Part shown: positions 6,166-6,173 of the stretch, in pieces | Position numbering within the stretch: position 1 is the stretch's first letter | Layout: the number at the start of each line of letters is the position of its first letter | Assembly (NCBI GenBank): GCA_037133395.1 | Contig: JBAXOG010000220.1 | Coordinates: 1-6,173, forward strand | DNA length: 6,173 nucleotides | Origin: CAIZQW01 sp037133395 | Lineage (GTDB): Bacteria > Verrucomicrobiota > Kiritimatiellia > RFP12 > UBA1067 | Reading direction: 5' to 3' | Notes under the pieces: model-generated | What the model was told of the DNA's origin: nothing | The model's input: only the letters and a program-made list of their open reading frames with translations | The model's database searches: none | Translations under genes and position numbers: made by a program

Positions 6166-6173
6166 AACCTATT

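Overview
The window reads as ordinary bacterial chromosome of moderately high GC. All five supported protein genes lie on the minus strand, so they are transcribed from high to low coordinates. Its content points to the PVC group, most likely a Kiritimatiellota/Lentisphaerota/Verrucomicrobiota-type bacterium. The clues are an HU/IHF protein with a GRNPNKP arm, a histidyl-tRNA synthetase of the subfamily found in plant organelles, and a YdjY-type exported protein. This placement is inferred from remembered family features, not from a search.

Region 1 (6173 down to 1666) is a compact four-gene cluster that is probably one operon. It starts with proS (prolyl-tRNA synthetase, 6147-4441). A 17-nt gap follows, then an HU/IHF-family DNA-bending protein (4423-4112), a 2-nt gap, hisS (4109-2844), a 10-nt overlap, and a class I/II PLP-dependent aminotransferase (2853-1666). 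The two synthetases supply Pro-tRNA and His-tRNA for translation. The aminotransferase probably acts in amino-acid metabolism. The HU-like protein shapes the nucleoid. Any proS promoter or leader lies outside the window, because only 26 nt precede its start.

Region 2 (1665-1435) is a 231-nt intergenic stretch. It is dominated by a 100-bp palindromic element with 26-bp imperfect terminal inverted repeats around an internal GC hairpin. I see no T-tract terminator and no convincing promoter there.

Region 3 (1434-64) is one gene for an exported protein of 456 residues. It has a signal peptide, a YdjY-like N-terminal domain, and a C-terminal half I cannot assign, which seems to hold two copies of an ExbD-like beta-alpha-beta unit. 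Four perfect tandem copies of a heptanucleotide encode the hydrophobic core of the signal peptide. Because seven is not a multiple of three, slippage there would switch the gene off, making this the most unusual feature of the window.

Region 4 (63-1) holds a strong stem-loop just past the stop codon of that gene.

No tRNA, rRNA, CRISPR array, insertion sequence or defence system was seen. A novel multi-gene system is not evident. The most interesting items are the in-gene heptamer repeat, the palindromic elements on both sides of that gene, and the subfamily features of the synthetases.
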